Origin: Gonocerus acuteangulatus
Lineage: Eukaryota > Arthropoda > Insecta > Hemiptera > Coreidae
Direction of reading: 5' to 3'
DNA: 64,000 bases
Assembly (NCBI GenBank): GCA_946811695.1
Contig: OX328128.1
Coordinates: forward strand, 79,175,666-79,239,665
Within the stretch, counting starts at the first letter, position 1. Each line of letters opens with the position of its first letter. Positions 12,886 through 24,069 of this stretch are shown here, one piece after another. The notes under the pieces are model-generated. The model saw only the letters and a program-made list of their open reading frames with translations, did no database searches and had not been told where the DNA came from. The position numbers were made by a program, and so were the translations under genes.

Positions 12886-13137
12886 GGATTTGCAAGTGCA
12901 GATATAATAAATGAAGCTATTTATTGTTTAAATGAAAATTTAAGTCTCGTAAAATTATTCTTATATTTATCAATTAACATATTTGGTAGTTCTGATCAAT
13001 TATCGCCTTTTAATTTTACTGATTTTATTAATTGTAGTAATTTTTTGTCGAATAGTGTACATGACTATATGATATGGGTAAATGTTTGTGAAGTCCGTCT
13101 GTCATATTTATGATCCATCTGTATTTTTAATTTTGTC

Positions 13138-13190
<53 letters not shown>
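13138..13190. repeat. (AT)n microsatellite
   Basis: Uninterrupted TA repeat just upstream of a Penelope-type terminal-repeat fragment. Confidence 0.95.
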
Positions 13191-13194
<4 letters not shown>

Positions 13195-13210
13195 TTTATA
13201 TTTTATAGTC

Positions 13211-13301
13211 TTTTAAGGAACTAAAAAACTCAGTAAACTAGAAATACAGCCTAATTGTATTAAGGCGAACCTTACGGTACAATGGCCACGTCCAAACTGA
13301 G
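13211..13301. mobile_element. Penelope-type terminal-repeat fragment
   Basis: gaactaaaaaactcagtaaa, ctagaaatacagcctaattg and caatggccacgtccaaactg closely match the arms of the inverted pair at 46118-46504. It lies 270 bp from a GIY-YIG endonuclease fragment, which ties this repeat family to a Penelope-like element. Confidence 0.65.
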
Positions 13302-13573
13302 CTTACTACTACGCATAGCGTCAATCAGCTTTGAATAGCCAGCTGTGTAAAATAGATACATTCCAAAAAACAAAAATCGATCATCCAAAAAAAGAGTAGT
13401 CTATTATAATAACATACATTCTTTAGACTTTGTCCTTGGATAAAAAAAAAACTAATTTTATTTTATTTAGTAAATTAAAAAATAAACTATTTAAATATCT
13501 CATATATTTTTTTATTACCTGATTTCCCCCCCCCCGTTTTTTTATAAAATGAATGTTTTCTTTTCTCTTTCGG

Positions 13574-13800
13574 TTAGTCAAGTTTCTTTTTTAAATTTCT
13601 ACATTTGCGAAGTCGGTGCTTATATTTCATGGAATGATTCACCAGAGGAGTTTTATTATTCGGGACAACAATTTTAACGTGTTGCTTTATTCTCTTTCTG
13701 AGTAACTCCGACGACTCTCCAATATAAACCTTGTTACAATCTGTACAATTAATTATATAAATATTATATTTGGTATCCCTTAGTGTTATCAGGTCATTTA
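13574..13800 (-). pseudogene. GIY-YIG endonuclease fragment of a Penelope-like retroelement
   Basis: On the minus strand one open stretch of about 74 codons ends at a TAA (13574-13576). It contains YNIYIINCTDCNKVYIGE followed by a basic helix with SSELLRKRIKQH, then VNHSMKYKHR. This pattern (Y-I-x-C-x2-C-x3-Y-I-G-E, then R-I-x-x-H) is the GIY-YIG nuclease domain carried at the C terminus of Penelope-like reverse transcriptases. The reverse-transcriptase domain is not seen upstream (above 13800), so this is a 3' remnant. It ends in a lysine-rich stretch. The neighbouring 13211-13301 belongs to the matching terminal repeat. Confidence 0.8.
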
Positions 13801-13907
13801 TATTCTAGTGTAACTATATTTTACTTTGTTGCTATAACAGCATGTGATTGTTCCCACATCCTAGCAAATATCTTTTATATTATTCAATAAAACTAGATTT
13901 TAGTTAA

Positions 13908-13909
<2 letters not shown>

Positions 13910-13947
<38 letters not shown>
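13910..13947. repeat. (AT)n microsatellite
   Basis: TA repeat. The following 13950-14460 is dense in attcaataa/ttattgaat words of both orientations, as at 23890-24840 and 47100-47230; no gene is seen. Confidence 0.9.
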
Positions 13948-13951
<4 letters not shown>

Positions 13952-14483
13952 CAATACATTTTTTATTCAATAATCATTTAAATAAATTTTTATTGAATAA
14001 GAATTTATTCATTGAATAATTTATTTATACACTGATTTATTTGTTATTCTATGTATAACAGGGTCGGCTCATTATTCAAAAAAAATTTATTGAATAATAC
14101 TTTCTTCATTTATTCAGTTATTCATTTTTCATTTTTTTATTGAATGAATAATTATTTTTCATTCTTCATTCATTATTTTTATACATTTAAAATAATGTGG
14201 TTTATGTAAAAACAAACTCTGGAAAAGATTCTTTAAGTTGAGTAAACAATAAATAATTTTCATTCAAAGTAAGAAAAGGTTTAATGAACTTGGTCATTTT
14301 TATTGGAAAAGATTGTTAAAATAAGTCACTTGTATCTAACGAAAAATTTCAGTCAAATAAATCAATTTCGTTCAAAAAATTGTTTCATTCGAATAAATAA
14401 CTTTTATTCAATAAATCATTTTTATTCCATATATTTCAGAATGAAATAACTAATTTATTCATTATTCTGATTGATATTTGTCC

Positions 14484-14485
<2 letters not shown>

Positions 14486-14572
<87 letters not shown>
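14486..14572. repeat. compound (CA)n(TA)n microsatellite
   Basis: About 30 bp of CA repeat passes directly into about 57 bp of TA repeat. Confidence 0.95.
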
Positions 14573-14574
<2 letters not shown>

Positions 14575-15173
14575 TTTATTTAGAGTTTATTATCGCGAAA
14601 AATAAAGGAACTGAACAATAAAATCAATAAGGAATTATCTTTAAATTAAAAAATTATGATTTAACTATATAAAATAACTGAATTATTTTATATAGTTTCT
14701 TTGTGTTGATAGTATTTAGTGTGTATACATACTGTTGATGACACGCTGTTGTGAGAGGTCCATGCTTGGTGTCGCCTGGAAAGACACTGTCAGACCTCCT
14801 AGCTGAGACTGAAGGTGGGGGGATCGTCTCTTCTCGTCATATATACTACTTGTGGTGGGGTCTCTTTTCTTATCAACACCACAAGATTAGCAATCATCTC
14901 TTGAGGATTCCTTGTGGATTATATTCATTTGCATACGGATATACATTATCTCTTTTCATTTTATAGAAACTTTGTTGTGTCTTTTCGTTTTTTTGTTTTT
15001 TTTTGTTTTTTTTTACTTTTTATATGTCATTAGTTTGGTTTTTATGTTGTTACGTAGTGTCGGCAAATCCGAATGGACGAATTTTCAAGACAAACGATTT
15101 TTTTATTGATTTTTTTTTTAATTAATTATTTGATAATGCCTTTAATATTCACAATAACAATACATTTTTTTAA

Positions 15174-15580
15174 AGGAGGATTTTGATACGAGGTGCGTTG
15201 ATTCAATCTATATTCTTTACCTAGGAGGATTTTGATACGAGGTGCGTTGATTCAATCTATATTCTTTACCTAGGAGGATTTTGATACGAGGTGCGTTGAT
15301 TCAATCTATATTCTTTACCTAGGAGGATTTTGATACGAGGTGCGTTGATTCAATCTATATTCTTTACCTAGGAGGATTTTGATACGAGGTGCGTTGATTC
15401 AATCTATATTCTTTACCTAGGAGGATTTTGATACGAGGTGCGTTGATTCAATCTATATTCTTTACCTAGGAGGATTTTGATACGAGGTGCGTTGATTCAA
15501 TCTATATTCTTTATCTAGGAGGTTTTTGATACGAGGTGCGTTGATTCAATCTATATTCTTTATCTAGGAGGTTTTTGATT
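15174..15580. repeat. 49-bp tandem repeat, 8.3 units
   Basis: Units of aggaggattttgatacgagg, tgcgttgattcaatctatat and tctttacct. The last two units share changes (tttatct, aggaggttttt), so the array grew mainly from its other part. A SINE lies 33 bp downstream. Confidence 0.95.
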
Positions 15581-15598
15581 GTCTATCACATTTCATAC

Positions 15599-15778
15599 AT
15601 TACGAGTCCTCAGGGGTCTCCCGTGGTCTAGTGGCTAGCGCGCTAGATTCATAAGCGGGAGATGATGGGTTCGATCCCCGCCGGCGCCAGAAATTTTCTC
15701 ATCTCAGGGCTCGCTGAGAAAATTCCTGGCTGCACCCTGGACGTCGGCGCTAATGGCCAAGATTTATGTCGATGCGCC

Positions 15779-15850
<72 letters not shown>

Positions 15851-15861
15851 ACGAGTCCTCA
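15599..15861 (+). mobile_element. full-length tRNA-derived SINE (family A) with target duplications
   Basis: The element (15613-15847) is flanked by a perfect 14-bp duplication, attacgagtcctca (15599-15612 and 15848-15861). The head ggggtctcccgtggtctagt, ggctagcgcgctagattcat and ggttcgatcc resembles a tRNA with pol III box A and box B; the body follows (ttttctcatctcagggctcg, gctgcaccctggacgtcggc) and the 3' hairpin ggcgctaatggcc...gatgcgccgt. The poly(A) tail is about 67 bp. Perfect duplications and a long pure tail mean a very recent insertion. Confidence 0.95.
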
Positions 15862-15942
15862 TTACATCACATTACTCTTCTGATAAAGGAAGAATATATA
15901 ATTTGCAACTAGCCTATGGTTATAATATATATATATATATAT

Positions 15943-16231
15943 TAGCTGTGCCCTCGACTTCGTCCGCAACATTTTTTGGATGTATCTTTTGGTTTATTTA
16001 GCACTGACCTAAGCTAACAAATATATACATGTACAAAATCTCTAAATTGTTTTTTAAACATAAAAATTAATAAAATATAATTCTAAATTAAAAGTATTTA
16101 CTAATAGTTTTTAGCACTTTCCTCCGAAGGAAAGTAGCTATTGAGGTTGCACTCATGACGGAATTTTTGGAAAATTTCTTCGAATCATTATCGATCCTAC
16201 CTACTAGACACCGAAAATGACCCCCGTTCAA

Positions 16232-16284
<53 letters not shown>

Positions 16285-17060
16285 TGCATATATAGTTATA
16301 TGTGTGTCCGTTAACACGATACAGGCCAGAGTTTTTGTTTTTTCGCCATGAAACTTGGAATGTAGTATTCTTCCATCAAACGATTGAACGAGTTCGTTAA
16401 CCAACAAAATCGGTCCATGTGGAGGGGGGGTTTACTCCGGAGCCAAAGTAGATATTTGCCAATACCAGCCATAATATTTGTTATATTTTAACGAAACTCG
16501 GTATTCGTTATGGTCAACTGAAGAGAAAAATTTGTTATAAAAATAAACTAAATCGGTTGACTAGAAGGGAGGGTTTACTCCAGACAGAAATTACTAATTT
16601 CCTTATACCGGTCGTAATTTCTGTTGTATTGTAACGAAACTCTTTATACGTCCTGGGTATCTAATAAGAAAGAAGTGATATGAAAATGAACTAAATCGGT
16701 CTATTGGAAGGGGGGGGGGGGTGTTACTTTTTACTATGTTTTAATTAAATTCTTCCGCCAAACGTAGGTTCGCGAAACTCATCAAGATCAATAGATCAAA
16801 ATGTCAAGCTTTGTGTATTTAGTACGTAGTGTAGTACCCCGCATACACAAAACTCTGGAAGGAAATTAATTAGAAAATTAATAATTGAAACAGCTGCTCG
16901 TAAAAAATGCAAAAGAGTAGAACAATTTATGTTTTTATTTATTTTATTTATCTATATAGGTTATTTACAGCAAATTATTCAGTAATGCAGTCTACACTAC
17001 CCAAATTCTGAGGAAAGTGCTTAGTTATGCAGCTCCTGCGTGACGGAATTTTTTAGTAGT
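15943..17060. mobile_element. copy of an abundant dispersed repeat, inverted relative to 10575-12640
   Basis: 16088-16240 is the reverse complement of 12505-12645 (cctccgaaggaaagtagcta, tcgatcctacctactagaca). 16290-17055 is the reverse complement of 10580-11290 (acaggccagagtttttgttt, gcagctcctgcgtgacgg). An (AT)n tract lies at 16238-16282. The left edge reads tagctgtgccctcgacttcg, a terminus type common to dispersed arthropod repeats. Class unknown; no coding capacity seen. Confidence 0.6.
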
Positions 17061-17116
17061 TAAATTAAAAAGACGTGTTAACCTTATTTGAAATCAAAAC
17101 AAATATATACTAGTAA

Positions 17117-18468
17117 GTTTTAAAGGTAAAAAAGCAGTTTCCAGCCCTCCAAACCGATTTCTTTCAAACTTTGCACAATAACGTATTTTGATGCACTAAA
17201 CACGAATACGATAAAAAAAAACGTCGGATTTAACTAGGAAAGAAGCTATTAAGCACTTAAGTTCACTGTTGTGCAGGTTATGAGAGCTAATGTAAAGAAC
17301 TAAATTTGTGATGACTTTAAGGCATAAATTACGACTTTATGGCATACGTGCTGTGCGTTTCCGCTCGCTCCGCTCGCTCAAAAAGATAACAAAACCCCAG
17401 TCAATCCAACTCGCTAAAATTAATAGACTATAATATTAAGCACTAAAGTTAGGAAGGTTATAAAACTAGGCATCAGCGTATTTGTAAACACGCACATGCG
17501 CAGATATGTAACATTGGGAAACAGAGAACTCTCATTTGAAATGTTCAGAAACCATTTATTCAAAGATATTGTTAATTTTAAGGGCATCCTCACCCGTCGT
17601 CACCTGTCGCTTAAGGGCATACGTGCTATGCGTTTCCGCTCGCTCCGCTACGCTCCGCTCGCTCAAGAAAATAACAAAACCCCAGTCAATCCAACTCGCT
17701 AAAATTAATAGAATTCTATTAATTTTAGCGAGTTTTGTTATTTTCTTGAGCGAGCGGAGCGTAGCGGAGCGAGCGGAAACGCATAGCACGTATGCCCTTA
17801 AAGTCTTCCTAGACATTCCTCTAATCCTCCAAGACATCTCTTTTAGCTTTTTTCTTCTTCTTCTTCTTCTTCTTGAGACTGGATGTTCGGTGGATACAAA
17901 TCCCCAATCGCACTGAAAAATGCCTTTAAACGCTCTTCATATTTATGAGCGCGTTTGAAGAGAAATTCGGCCAAATATCCATCTAAATGTTCTTCTGTTT
18001 AGCATCAAAATATTTGTTTGACAATTGACTGGTTGAGAATTGAAGTTCGATAGGCGCGAATTAGAACGAAAATTATAAAGGCATTAGCAAATTATTAAGG
18101 GATTTCTGATATATAATACTTTTCATGAACGAAACAAGAAATGTGAGGAGTGTTTAATTATTTAAAAAAATGATTGTAAATAAATAACTGCTGATGAATT
18201 TCGATAATTTATGGTCAATTTCAATTAAACTTCCTTATTACGAACTTTTCCATACCCGCGCATACGTATGTTGACAAATTTAGTTGTTTACATTAGCTCT
18301 CATAACCTGCACAACAGTGAACTTAAGTGCTTAATAACTTCTTTCCTAGTTAAATCCGACGTTTTTTTTTTATCGTATTCGTGTTTAGTGCATCAAAATA
18401 CGTTATTGTGCAAAGTTTGAAAGAAATCTGTTTGGAGGGCTGGAAACTGCATTTTTACCGTTTTAAAT
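17117..18468. mobile_element. foldback (long-TIR) transposon with perfect 8-bp target duplication, copy 1
   Basis: Element 17125-18460, flanked by gttttaaa at 17117-17124 and 18461-18468. Ends are ggtaaaaaagcagtttccag and ctggaaactgcatttttacc. The inverted arms continue for about 180 bp (aacgtattttgatgcactaa; gttcactgttgtgcaggtta). An inner near-perfect palindrome sits at 17610-17802. No transposase is present. An 8-bp duplication with GG...CC ends fits hAT, P or Merlin superfamilies; the sequence alone does not decide. Confidence 0.85.
17610..17802. repeat. 193-bp near-perfect palindrome
   Basis: ttaagggcatacgtgctatg, gtttccgctcgctccgctac and caagaaaataacaaaac are mirrored by their reverse complements ending at gcacgtatgcccttaa. 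The axis is the gaattc near 17710; the left arm has about 14 extra bases (cagtcaatcc). It explains the near-identical predicted peptides on both strands here. Confidence 0.95.
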
Positions 18469-18469
18469 A

Positions 18470-19220
18470 TTAAATTGAAAGCCGCATCTTTTAAAAATTA
18501 ATTACTAAGAGAGAATTGGCTGGAGTCAGAATAACAAATGTAAAGAAAGCATATAACAGCAGTGACCTTCCAGGTACCACAGCCAGCTGTATTCTGAAAA
18601 TCGATATTCGAACTCAAGTGGCCGTGAATTAAGGAAATCTAGGTTCGAGTAGCAATGTTTCCAGCCTACAAACGGAATATCCTTTGTTTACACAAATTTA
18701 TAGTTCCTTTTAAAAAATATAAGGCAAAATAAACATATAAATATCTAGGAAAAATAGGCGTAAAATTAAATACGTATGTATAAGTCTTAATGAAAATAAA
18801 AATTCATTACTATCTGTACTTATCACAAACGACTAAATTGTAAGTACTTTCAGATTTTTACACAGAAAAATTAAGAAATAAAGAAAATCAAGAAAATAAA
18901 ATCCTAACCTATACTAAATACAAACCTTGTAAACCCTAATTTACAAAGCCTATATTTTTGTTTTACACCTACAAACGTCGACGTGACTCTTTACAGTGGC
19001 GTAACTTTTTCTATTTATGAACCGATTGACAAAAAAAAACTACATGTTAAGTGAAGCTTACCAAAATATATTAGTGAAAACCCCATCTAAGTCGGATAAG
19101 CCGTTTCTGAGATCAGTTTGCACAAACGCAGAGACAAATAGACAAACAGAGAACAATTCTAACAACCATTGTATTCGGTTCCATTGCGCTAATAATATCT
19201 CCTAATAATATTTTTTCTCA
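18470..19220. other. no gene; dispersed-repeat remnant at 18960-19200
   Basis: 18960-19200 has the phrasing of a common dispersed repeat (taactttttctatttatgaa, aagtcggataagccgtttct). Nothing else is recognised. Confidence 0.4.
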
Positions 19221-19489
19221 TATAACTTCCATTTACAGCCAGCGATCCGTTTCTAATTACTTATTTAAATTTTTCAGTAGATAAAAATTGTCATTGTTTC
19301 GAGAAACCAATTACTAAAATTCAATCTCTTGATGCTGATATAGTTTTCGTGTACGGTTTCTGCAGTGGTAGGTAATGCTTTAGAAGCGGTGCGAGGGTTT
19401 GCTCGCCTATTCGCAAATAGAAGAGTGCTGAATCGACGAGTCTTTATTTTTAACTTTTAATAGACAACGAGAGGCTGAGTAGTTTTATT

Positions 19490-19945
19490 TATTTAATTTT
19501 GTTGTTGTTATGTTATTATCTATTTAATTTAGTTGTTGTTTTTTTGTTTTTTTACGGCGCATCAACTGTTTGGCTATTAGCGCCGGGCTATCTACAGGTT
19601 GCCACCCTTTTCTAATGCCAACAGCACGTGGTCGGTCACCCATTCAGGTATTGGCCACGCCCGACGTTGCTTAACTTCGGTGATCTACGAGAACCGGTGT
19701 ATTCAACGTGGCTATGGCCGTTGGCTTTAGTTGTTGTTATGTTATTATCTATTTAATTTAGTTGTTGTTATGTTATTATCTATTTAATTTTGTTGTTGTT
19801 ATGTTATTATCTATTTAATTTTGTTGTTGTTATGTTATTATCTATTTAATTTTGTTGTTGTTATGTTATTATCTATTTAATTTTGTTGTTGTTATGTTAT
19901 TATCTATTTAATTTAGTTGTTGTTATGTTATTATCTATTTAATTT
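19490..19945. repeat. 30-bp tandem repeat, about 9 units, split by a SINE
   Basis: Units of ttgttgttatgttattatct plus atttaatttt, seen at 19490-19540 and again from 19736 to 19945. The break is a 5S-derived SINE. Confidence 0.9.
19528..19748 (-). mobile_element. 5S rRNA-derived SINE, copy 2, inserted in a tandem array
   Basis: Element 19541-19735 with the same layout as copy 1: on the minus strand a 5S head (gccaacggccatagccacg, gaagttaagcaacgtcgggc), then tagaaaagggtggcaacc and the tail ggcgctaatagcc...gatgcgccgt and an A-rich end. The sequence tttagttgttgtt flanks it (19528-19540 and 19736-19748), a 13-bp target duplication, though the tandem-repeat target could mimic one. Confidence 0.9.
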
Positions 19946-19979
19946 ATTTTTTGCTTAAAATGTTGCCCTCTTGCAGAAA

Positions 19980-20330
19980 CGAATGCATTACATCTAGAAC
20001 CGACTTGATAAATTGCAGCTAAACAATGTTCTGATGATATTTGGTGCACTTCATCTATGAGAGACTGGGTCATTCTCACTTCGTAATGAAGGCGACCAAT
20101 TCCAGGAAGCATTAAGAGCTTGAAATTGAGTCCAACGCCTGCATTAGGAATATCGTAGCAGGCAATATGACGACCATTGAAAGGTGATAATCGCCACCAG
20201 TACCGTCTTCAAATATTGCAGAATTTATTACTTCCAAATTAGAAAAAGATATGAGCAGTCTTCCATTTGCAAATCGGCACGCATTCTCTCGCACAGCTTC
20301 TAATGTACAAGAAAACTAGATCAGCACCAA
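19980..20330 (-). pseudogene. decayed coding remnant of unknown origin
   Basis: Minus-strand frames read protein-like stretches that switch frame: around 20110-20290 CRFANGRLLISFSNLEVINS, then in another frame YDIPNAGVGLNFKLLMLPGI, EVRMTQSLIDEVHQISSEHC and IYQVGSRCNAFVSARGQ. The text continues across frameshifts as an old coding region would. I do not recognise the family. The segment 20230-20410 is also duplicated inverted at 19250-19440 (gaaaccaattactaaaattc), so it is part of a rearranged repeat. Confidence 0.35.
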
Positions 20331-20560
20331 GAGATTGAATTTTAGTAATTGGTTTCTTGAAACAATTCTCAATGAAAAATGTTTTCCATTGAAAATTTAA
20401 ATAAGTAAGTACCAAAATGAAAAAAATGTTTTGCGATATTTTCCAAAACGAAGCAAAAACGAGCAAATTTTTAAAGGACATTTTGTCTTAGCTTTTCGAT
20501 CCCTTACATGCTCCTGAAGTTTTATCAATTACAATCGGGACACCCTGTATGTACATATAT

Positions 20561-21468
20561 TAGTCCGAGAGCTGGCAACGCACTTTTCATGAAGTGTTTT
20601 ATGCACCTTGAAATTTTGCTATAATGTACCTCTTAGGTAGATAAGAAGGTATGTATGTGTTTCCTGGACATACCTTGGAACACCAGGTACTCCGCATAGG
20701 GGAAAGGTACAAAACAATATTTCCGAAAAATAGAGTTTTATTAAGAAGCCAACTATCTTTAATGTAAAATTAAGAGAATTTTACAATGATTAATAAATAT
20801 GGCAGGCACTTTTAAGGGATATAACACGTAAAAAAAACAAAAAAACTTAATTGTTTTTATTCTCATATTAAATGAGAGTTTTATTCGCACTGCCATTTAA
20901 ACCGGAACAGCTGTACAAGATCATATGAGCAAGAACCAATGAGAGCGCAGAGAATAACCACAACTGCGCGGTGCTGTCATTCACTCTTACGGTTACGCGC
21001 AGTGTATTGTAGTCTATCATATTCGACATTTATTTTTATGTTTCCTGATAATTAAACCCCACAAAAGTTTCTGCCCTTTTGTAATTATTTTCAAATATGT
21101 TTATTGAAGACGCTGTTTAAATCGCAGCGTGAATAAAGCACTTCATTTAATATTAAAAATAAAAACAAGGTACTTAAATTTTTTTATTATTATTATAATT
21201 TTAACCCCCTTAAAAGTGCCTGCCTTATTTATTATTAATTTGAAAATTGCCTTAATTTGCCATTTTTTTTTCATTAATAATAGTTGGCTTCTGAATAAAA
21301 ATCTACTTTTGGGCAATATTGTTTTGCACCTTTCCCCTATGCGCAGTACCTGGTGTTCCAAGGTATGTCCAGGAAACACATACTTACCTTCTTATCTACC
21401 TGAGGTACATTATAGCAAAATTTCAGGGTGCATAAAACACGTCGTGAAAAGTGCGTTACCAGCTCTCG

Positions 21469-21473
<5 letters not shown>
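20561..21473. mobile_element. 0.9-kb element with about 265-bp terminal inverted repeats
   Basis: Left end gtccgagagctggcaacgca and right end tgcgttaccagctctcggtc; matching continues inward through taatgtacctcttaggtaga, gtttcctggacataccttgg, ataggggaaaggtacaaaac and aagccaactat to about 20825 on the left and 21205 on the right. A TA lies directly outside both ends, as for Tc1/mariner-type insertions. No transposase is seen. The small frames inside are coincidental. Confidence 0.8.

Positions 21474-21535
<62 letters not shown>
21472..21535. repeat. (AT)n microsatellite
   Basis: TA repeat abutting the right end of the long-TIR element. Confidence 0.95.
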
Positions 21536-21537
<2 letters not shown>

Positions 21538-21539
21538 TA

Positions 21540-23480
21540 GTTGGTAACAGCTTATTCAGTCTTCATTAATTTTATATTAAATTTTTGTTGTTGAAGAAAC
21601 CTTTCGGCTATAAGCCATTTTCAATTTAATTATCTGTGAAATACAATTGATTATACTGGTTAGGATATTAAGTTAAAATATAAACAAATAATAAACACAA
21701 AAATGAGAAAATACTAATGTATTAACAAGTGACCTGTATGATTTTTTTATAAATTATAATCTTCAGATTATGTGCTTGTAAATTCGATTTTATTTAGTTT
21801 GAGGAGGAAATTCCATTTTTTTAAATTGTATGGTTCGTGTCTGGAAATTAATTAATATTTATAGAGAAATTATTTGGTTAAAAGAATTTTATAGTTAAGA
21901 TTAATTTGGATGATATTATAACTGTATTATTACATGGATGATATTATTATTGCCTCAATTATTACATATTATTTTATATATTTGAGTCTGCTTCTGTAAA
22001 GGAGGACTAGATGTGCAAGACTGAGGGTTGGCAGGTGGTGTATTGATATTTTATGTAGGGAATTTTTATGTATTATTATTTTTAATATTTTAATTTAGCG
22101 GTTGATATTTATATTTGTAATTTTTTAAGGAGTGAAATTTAAATGTAATTTAATTTAATGTATATAAATGTGTATATATATAGGTAATTTTCGGTATCTA
22201 CTCGGTAGGATTGATGAGGATTTGAAGATATTTTCCAGAAGTTCTTTCATGAGTCCTGCCTTAATTCCTCATACATTAGGAATGCGCTAAAACGAATCGT
22301 CAAAAATCCTACCCCCTCCATGTGAGATTCATTAAAAAGCCTTTTATTGTTGAAAATCTTCATTACATGTCACCCCTTTACTTTCTTATGGACTCCTGAA
22401 TCTCTTATCCATCAGCTTATGGAGTCTTTCTAGGATTAGTAAATTTGTTTACAGCTTCAATGAGTTGTAAACAATTTAAATTCAGGTTTATCTATTCCGT
22501 AAAGATTTTACAGAAACCCGCCAAGATTCAAGCAGTACAATACAATCCGCAATTTCCAATAGTATTGTGTAATACGTCCTCGCTGATAAGACGCCTACGA
22601 CAGCAAACACACACGCATAATGTGTATACAGTTTCAATCAATATTAAATTAATTACATAAAAGTAACATATCACTGTAACAAAATATGTAACAATAAACA
22701 CATTTAACCGCAGCGTGAACTGGTGTTTTCGCCGAAACGTCAAGGGCCTGAAATACAGCCATTCGCTTGTTTTCATCTATTTTATTTACTTTGTGTAGGC
22801 GGTAGAATAAATAGAAAAGACCGATTTGCAGATTCTGCGTCATCTTAGCACGGTTCCTCCCTCCGTCCTTAGGGAGGAAACCCGCTTAGGAGGTTCACCT
22901 CATGACGCAATCCGGAAGTGCCGAATAGAAAATGTCATGTTTCAGATCCCATAGATCACGAATATATTGTATATATATTTGTCTGTTCGCTCTCCTGTCA
23001 GCTAAAAATGGTCCGATTTTAATGAAATTTGGTAAAAAAATCGTTCGTCTAATTTGAAAGGTCATGTTCGTTAACCAGCAGATTCCGTCCACCGGAACAT
23101 GGTTTTTGGAGCAACATTCGCCCAAAAAACGCTTACGTTTTCGAGTTCATGTGCATTTAGGTACTCGTTTTATAGTTTTCGTAACGTAGGAAAACGATCG
23201 AAACCATTATATTAAAGCGACATCTATAATCGTTTTAGAGAAACAATAAAACACCTACTTTTCCAAACTAATTTTCCGTTTGGGTACTCAGAAATGATTG
23301 ATTCAGTTGAAACTTGTTCCAGATGTTCGACAGTCATCAAATCAATAAATATATATATTTTATGTTCATTATTACTATTTACATGTAGGTAAGTAGAATT
23401 ATAATTTCAATAAGTCGACGTTCTGTAAGACAAACAATCTTGTACTGTCGGTCGATCTTCAACCTATCGAGTTTTGACGG
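21540..23480. other. no gene; mixed repeat remnants
   Basis: 22180-22310 resembles the repeat at 12520-12640. 22720-22745 has ttcgccgaaacgtcaagggc, a Penelope-terminus-like phrase. 22815-22860 carries the common repeat terminus ctgcgtcatcttagcacggt. 22980-23140 matches 6250-6410. No coding exon recognised. Confidence 0.45.
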
Positions 23481-23489
23481 TATGTGCAT

Positions 23490-23492
<3 letters not shown>

Positions 23493-23543
<51 letters not shown>
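23493..23543. repeat. (AT)n microsatellite
   Basis: Uninterrupted TA repeat. Confidence 0.95.
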
Positions 23544-23549
<6 letters not shown>

Positions 23550-24069
23550 TAAAATATGATCCAACTTATTTAAGAATGATCGACATTACGTTTGGGACTC
23601 AGTATTCTCAGTTAATAAACTGTTCACCCAAATAAATATTGTCGCTAATAATTTAAATAGGATGTTCGAAAATCAGGAAAACTTGGATAATGATAAGAAG
23701 CTGATAAAGGGATCATTGGAGTTTGGGGTAATACAGTTCTACGTAAAAGCTGATATCAGATAATCGATACAAAACTAAATAAAAAACTCTAACTGGCAAG
23801 AACTGCACCATCTTAGTCCGCTTTTATAACATTTTGGAAGGGGGGGGGGGTTAATGCAATCGTGGCGATCGACTCAGAAAAACATTCTTTAGAAAAGAGT
23901 TGAGCATTATTCAATAATTGAGTTATTCATAAATTGGTGTTTTATTCCATGAATAATTTGTATTTTTTCATTATTTGTATTCAGTCAGAATAATACATAC
24001 AATAAAGCGACAAATGTGGTCAGAATAAAGAAAAACAACACCAAATTAAATCGGTTCCAACCTCTCGAT

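Noticed and set aside
15662..15883. Open frame with poly-lysine
   Set aside because: It runs through a SINE and its poly(A) tail.
17536..17916. Mutually similar open frames on both strands
   Set aside because: Caused by the 193-bp palindrome.
22720..22745. Hammerhead motif near ttcgccgaaacgtcaagg
   Set aside because: GAAACGTC is present but no CTGANGA core or stem II lies at the right distance; kept only as a Penelope-terminus-like phrase.
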